From contig JASHVP010000184.1 in the NCBI GenBank assembly GCA_030044475.1, forward strand, positions 1-22,995: a DNA stretch of 22,995 nucleotides, read 5' to 3'. Source of the stretch: Thermoplasmata archaeon. GTDB taxonomy: Archaea > Thermoplasmatota > Thermoplasmata > Lutacidiplasmatales > UBA184. Below the pieces are notes generated by a model. It saw nothing but the letters and a program-made list of their open reading frames with translations, did no database searches and was not told the DNA's origin. A program made the translations under genes and the position numbers. How positions within the stretch are numbered: position 1 is the stretch's first letter; each line of letters starts with the position of its first letter. Below are positions 21,935 through 22,995 of this stretch, piece by piece.

Positions 21935-22043
21935 CGCCCGTGCTGGGATTCGAACCCAGGTCTGAGGCTCCGCAGGCCTCTAGGATAATCCACTGCAGCG
22001 GGACGGGGGTTCGACCCCGACCCCGTAGCTACCCCACACGGGC
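21935..22043 (-). tRNA. tRNA-Arg (anticodon GCG) with a 34-nt D-loop intron
   Basis: Read on the minus strand: acceptor GCCCGTG (22043-22037) pairs with CACGGGC (21942-21936), followed by discriminator G21935; CCA is not encoded. The anticodon arm is GAGGC-CTGCGGA-GCCTC, so the anticodon is GCG, reading CGC/CGU arginine codons. The T-arm is CTGGG-TTCGAAT-CCCAG and the variable loop is AGAC. The D-arm is broken by 34 extra bases (21993-22026). Removing them gives GGGT-AGCTTGGATTA-TCCT, a normal archaeal D-arm with G18G19 (D-stem with one G-T and one T-T pair), and a 75-nt mature tRNA. A TATA box lies about 45 nt upstream. Confidence 0.9.
21993..22026 (-). other. tRNA intron in the D-loop (relaxed bulge-helix-bulge)
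   Basis: Exon 1 ends AGCT and exon 2 begins TGGATTATCC. The 5' exon GTAG pairs with CTGC near the intron's 3' end as the central 4-bp helix (one T-G). Three-base bulges CTA and AGT contain the splice sites after their second base, as the archaeal splicing endonuclease requires. The intron itself folds into CGGGGT-C-GGGG against CCCC-C-GTCCCG around a TCGAA loop, with one C-C mismatch. The outer exon-exon helix is not evident, so the motif is of the relaxed type. A shift by one base is possible. Confidence 0.7.
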
Positions 22044-22086
22044 GTGATGCGGGTCACTGCCGGACCGGGGCCGCGAGGGGGGCGCT

Positions 22087-22094
22087 CTATAAAA
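22087..22094 (-). promoter_or_regulatory. TATA box of tRNA-Arg
   Basis: On the minus strand TTTTATAG, a good archaeal TATA match in GC-rich DNA, 44-51 nt before the tRNA 5' end. A start 25 nt downstream would leave a leader of roughly 20 nt for RNase P to remove. Confidence 0.6.
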
Positions 22095-22130
22095 CATCGG
22101 GCGGGAACCGAATCGCGCCGCGCGCCACAC

Positions 22131-22137
22131 TTTATAC
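22131..22137 (+). promoter_or_regulatory. TATA box of gatD
   Basis: TTTATAC in CACACTTTATACCGG, 41-47 nt before the gatD ATG. The predicted start near 22160 would leave a leader of about 18 nt containing the purine-rich GAAGGGAGAG (22161-22170), a Shine-Dalgarno-like sequence. Confidence 0.65.
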
Positions 22138-22177
22138 CGGACCACGCTGCTCGGCGACCGGAAGGGAGAGTCCGACG

Positions 22178-22995
22178 ATGGCCGAGACCGTCTCGACCGA
22201 CCCGTGGCCTCGGATCGCCGCGCTCCCGATGGGCCGGAAGGTGGAGGTGACGGACGGCCATGGACGCCGCTGGGTCGGCACGGTCGTCGCGCGTCACGAG
22301 TTCTCCGGAGAGCGGATCCTTCCCCTCAAGCTCGATAGCGGGTACAACATCGGACTCGCGATCGAGCCCGGATTCGAGTTCCACGATCTGGGCGGCGGGG
22401 ATCCGACGGAACGCCGCCGAGCCTCGGCACCCCCGGAGACGGCGCCCCGGGGAGGTCCCCACGTCGCGCTTCTGACGACCGGGGGCACGATCGCGTCCCG
22501 CGTCGACTACGAGACCGGCGGCGTCCGCCCGGTCCAGGGGGAGCGGGAGATCCTGCGATTCTATCCGGAACTCGAGCGGGCTGGCACGGTCCGGATCGTT
22601 CCCGTCTTCGACCGACTGAGCGAGAACATCGCGCCGGACGACTGGGTCGTGCTCGCCGGCCGGGTCGTCGAGGCGTTCCGGGACGGCGCCCGGGGCGTGG
22701 TCATCGCGCATGGGACCGACACGCTGGGATTCACGGCGGCGGCCCTCAGCTTCCTCCTGGCGGACCTCCCGGGCCCCGTGGTCCTGGTCGGCGCCCAGCG
22801 ATCCCCCGACCGCCCCTCCTCCGACGGGAGTTCGAATCTCGCCGCCGCGGTCACGGTCGCACGCTCGGCCCCCCTCGGCGAGGTCGTGGTCGTGATGCAC
22901 GCCGACCTGTCCGACCGCAAGTTCGCCATCCACCGGGGGACCGGGGTCCGGAAGATGCACTCGAGCCGCCGGGACGCCTTCGAGAGCCGGAACGG
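22178..22995 (+). CDS. gatD: Glutamyl-tRNA(Gln) amidotransferase subunit D, N-terminal part (3' truncated by window edge)
   Basis: The frame from ATG 22178 stays open to the window end (272 complete codons). GatD is the glutaminase/asparaginase-like subunit of archaeal GatDE, which converts Glu-tRNA(Gln) to Gln-tRNA(Gln). An N-terminal beta-barrel domain of ~75 residues (MGRKVEVTDGHGRRWVGTVV, then ILPLKLDSGYNIGL) precedes the amidohydrolase domain. In that domain the nucleophile-loop TTGGTIASRVDY (about 107-118), the second catalytic Thr-Asp in AHGTDTLGFTAAAL, and VGAQRSPDRPSSDGSSNL are intact, as is the GatD-specific KFAIHRGTGVRKMHSSRRDAF. The cut end lies before the last third of the protein. 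GatDE is confined to archaea, which fixes the domain of the host. gatE is not in the window. Confidence 0.95.
   Translation, partial: MAETVSTDPWPRIAALPMGRKVEVTDGHGRRWVGTVVARHEFSGERILPLKLDSGYNIGLAIEPGFEFHDLGGGDPTERRRASAPPETAPRGGPHVALLTTGGTIASRVDYETGGVRPVQGEREILRFYPELERAGTVRIVPVFDRLSENIAPDDWVVLAGRVVEAFRDGARGVVIAHGTDTLGFTAAALSFLLADLPGPVVLVGAQRSPDRPSSDGSSNLAAAVTVARSAPLGEVVVVMHADLSDRKFAIHRGTGVRKMHSSRRDAFESRN

Noticed and set aside
21998..22020. A T-arm-like sequence (GGGGTTCGACCCC) on the plus strand suggesting a second tRNA
   Set aside because: No acceptor or anticodon arm accompanies it on that strand; it is the intron stem-loop of the minus-strand tRNA-Arg.

Overview
The window comes from a very GC-rich archaeon, most likely an uncultured Thermoplasmatota lineage. 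The archaeal assignment rests on GatD (the archaea-specific subunit of Glu-tRNA(Gln) amidotransferase) at the right edge, a tRNA-Arg with a small intron that folds into a bulge-helix-bulge-like structure, and AT-rich TATA elements that stand out from the GC-rich background about 25-45 nt upstream of genes. Placement near Thermoplasmata is an inference from the ESGLP-type surface-protein repeats and from an archaeal TPP riboswitch, which is rare outside that group.

Layout. 1-2396: the 3' end of pyrF, overlapped tail-to-tail by a GT4 glycosyltransferase, then pdxS (PLP synthase), both on the minus strand. 2461-9062: a TATA box, a TPP riboswitch and an overlapping gene chain, thiB-thiP-thiQ (thiamine ABC importer) followed by an aconitase gene whose ATG overlaps the thiQ stop (ATGA). 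9062-10187: a complete IS630-family insertion sequence, 1126 bp, inserted at CTAG with TA duplicated. It sits where aconitase and a minus-strand methyltransferase converge. It restores the aconitase stop codon, supplies a new C-terminus to the methyltransferase, and borrows the stop codon of its own transposase from the target site. 10162-12626: a minus-strand cluster (unknown winged-helix-like protein, secreted or anchored surface protein, SAM methyltransferase). 12763-17746: plus-strand FMN-dependent 2-hydroxyacid oxidase, a second methyltransferase joined by a 4-nt overlap, and a 1015-aa surface protein with a seven-bladed YVTN propeller and seven ESGLP repeats. 17834-19344: a minus-strand cluster of a CDGSH/4Fe-4S protein, a small Cys-rich protein that seems to start at CTG overlapping the upstream stop, and a membrane zinc-ribbon protein. 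19482-21458: an adenylate cyclase fused to a TolB-like domain and TPRs. 21935-22043: the intron-containing tRNA-Arg(GCG). 22178-end: gatD, truncated by the window edge.

Functional themes. Two cofactor modules (PLP synthesis, thiamine uptake) are driven from one short divergent promoter region, and the thiamine module is under riboswitch control with aconitase apparently downstream in the same transcript. The rest is surface proteins, redox and signalling proteins typical of an accessory-rich genome. The points most worth a second look are the riboswitch operon with aconitase, the stop-codon architecture of the IS630 insertion, the D-loop tRNA intron and the CTG-start small gene. I see no CRISPR array and no obvious defence system.
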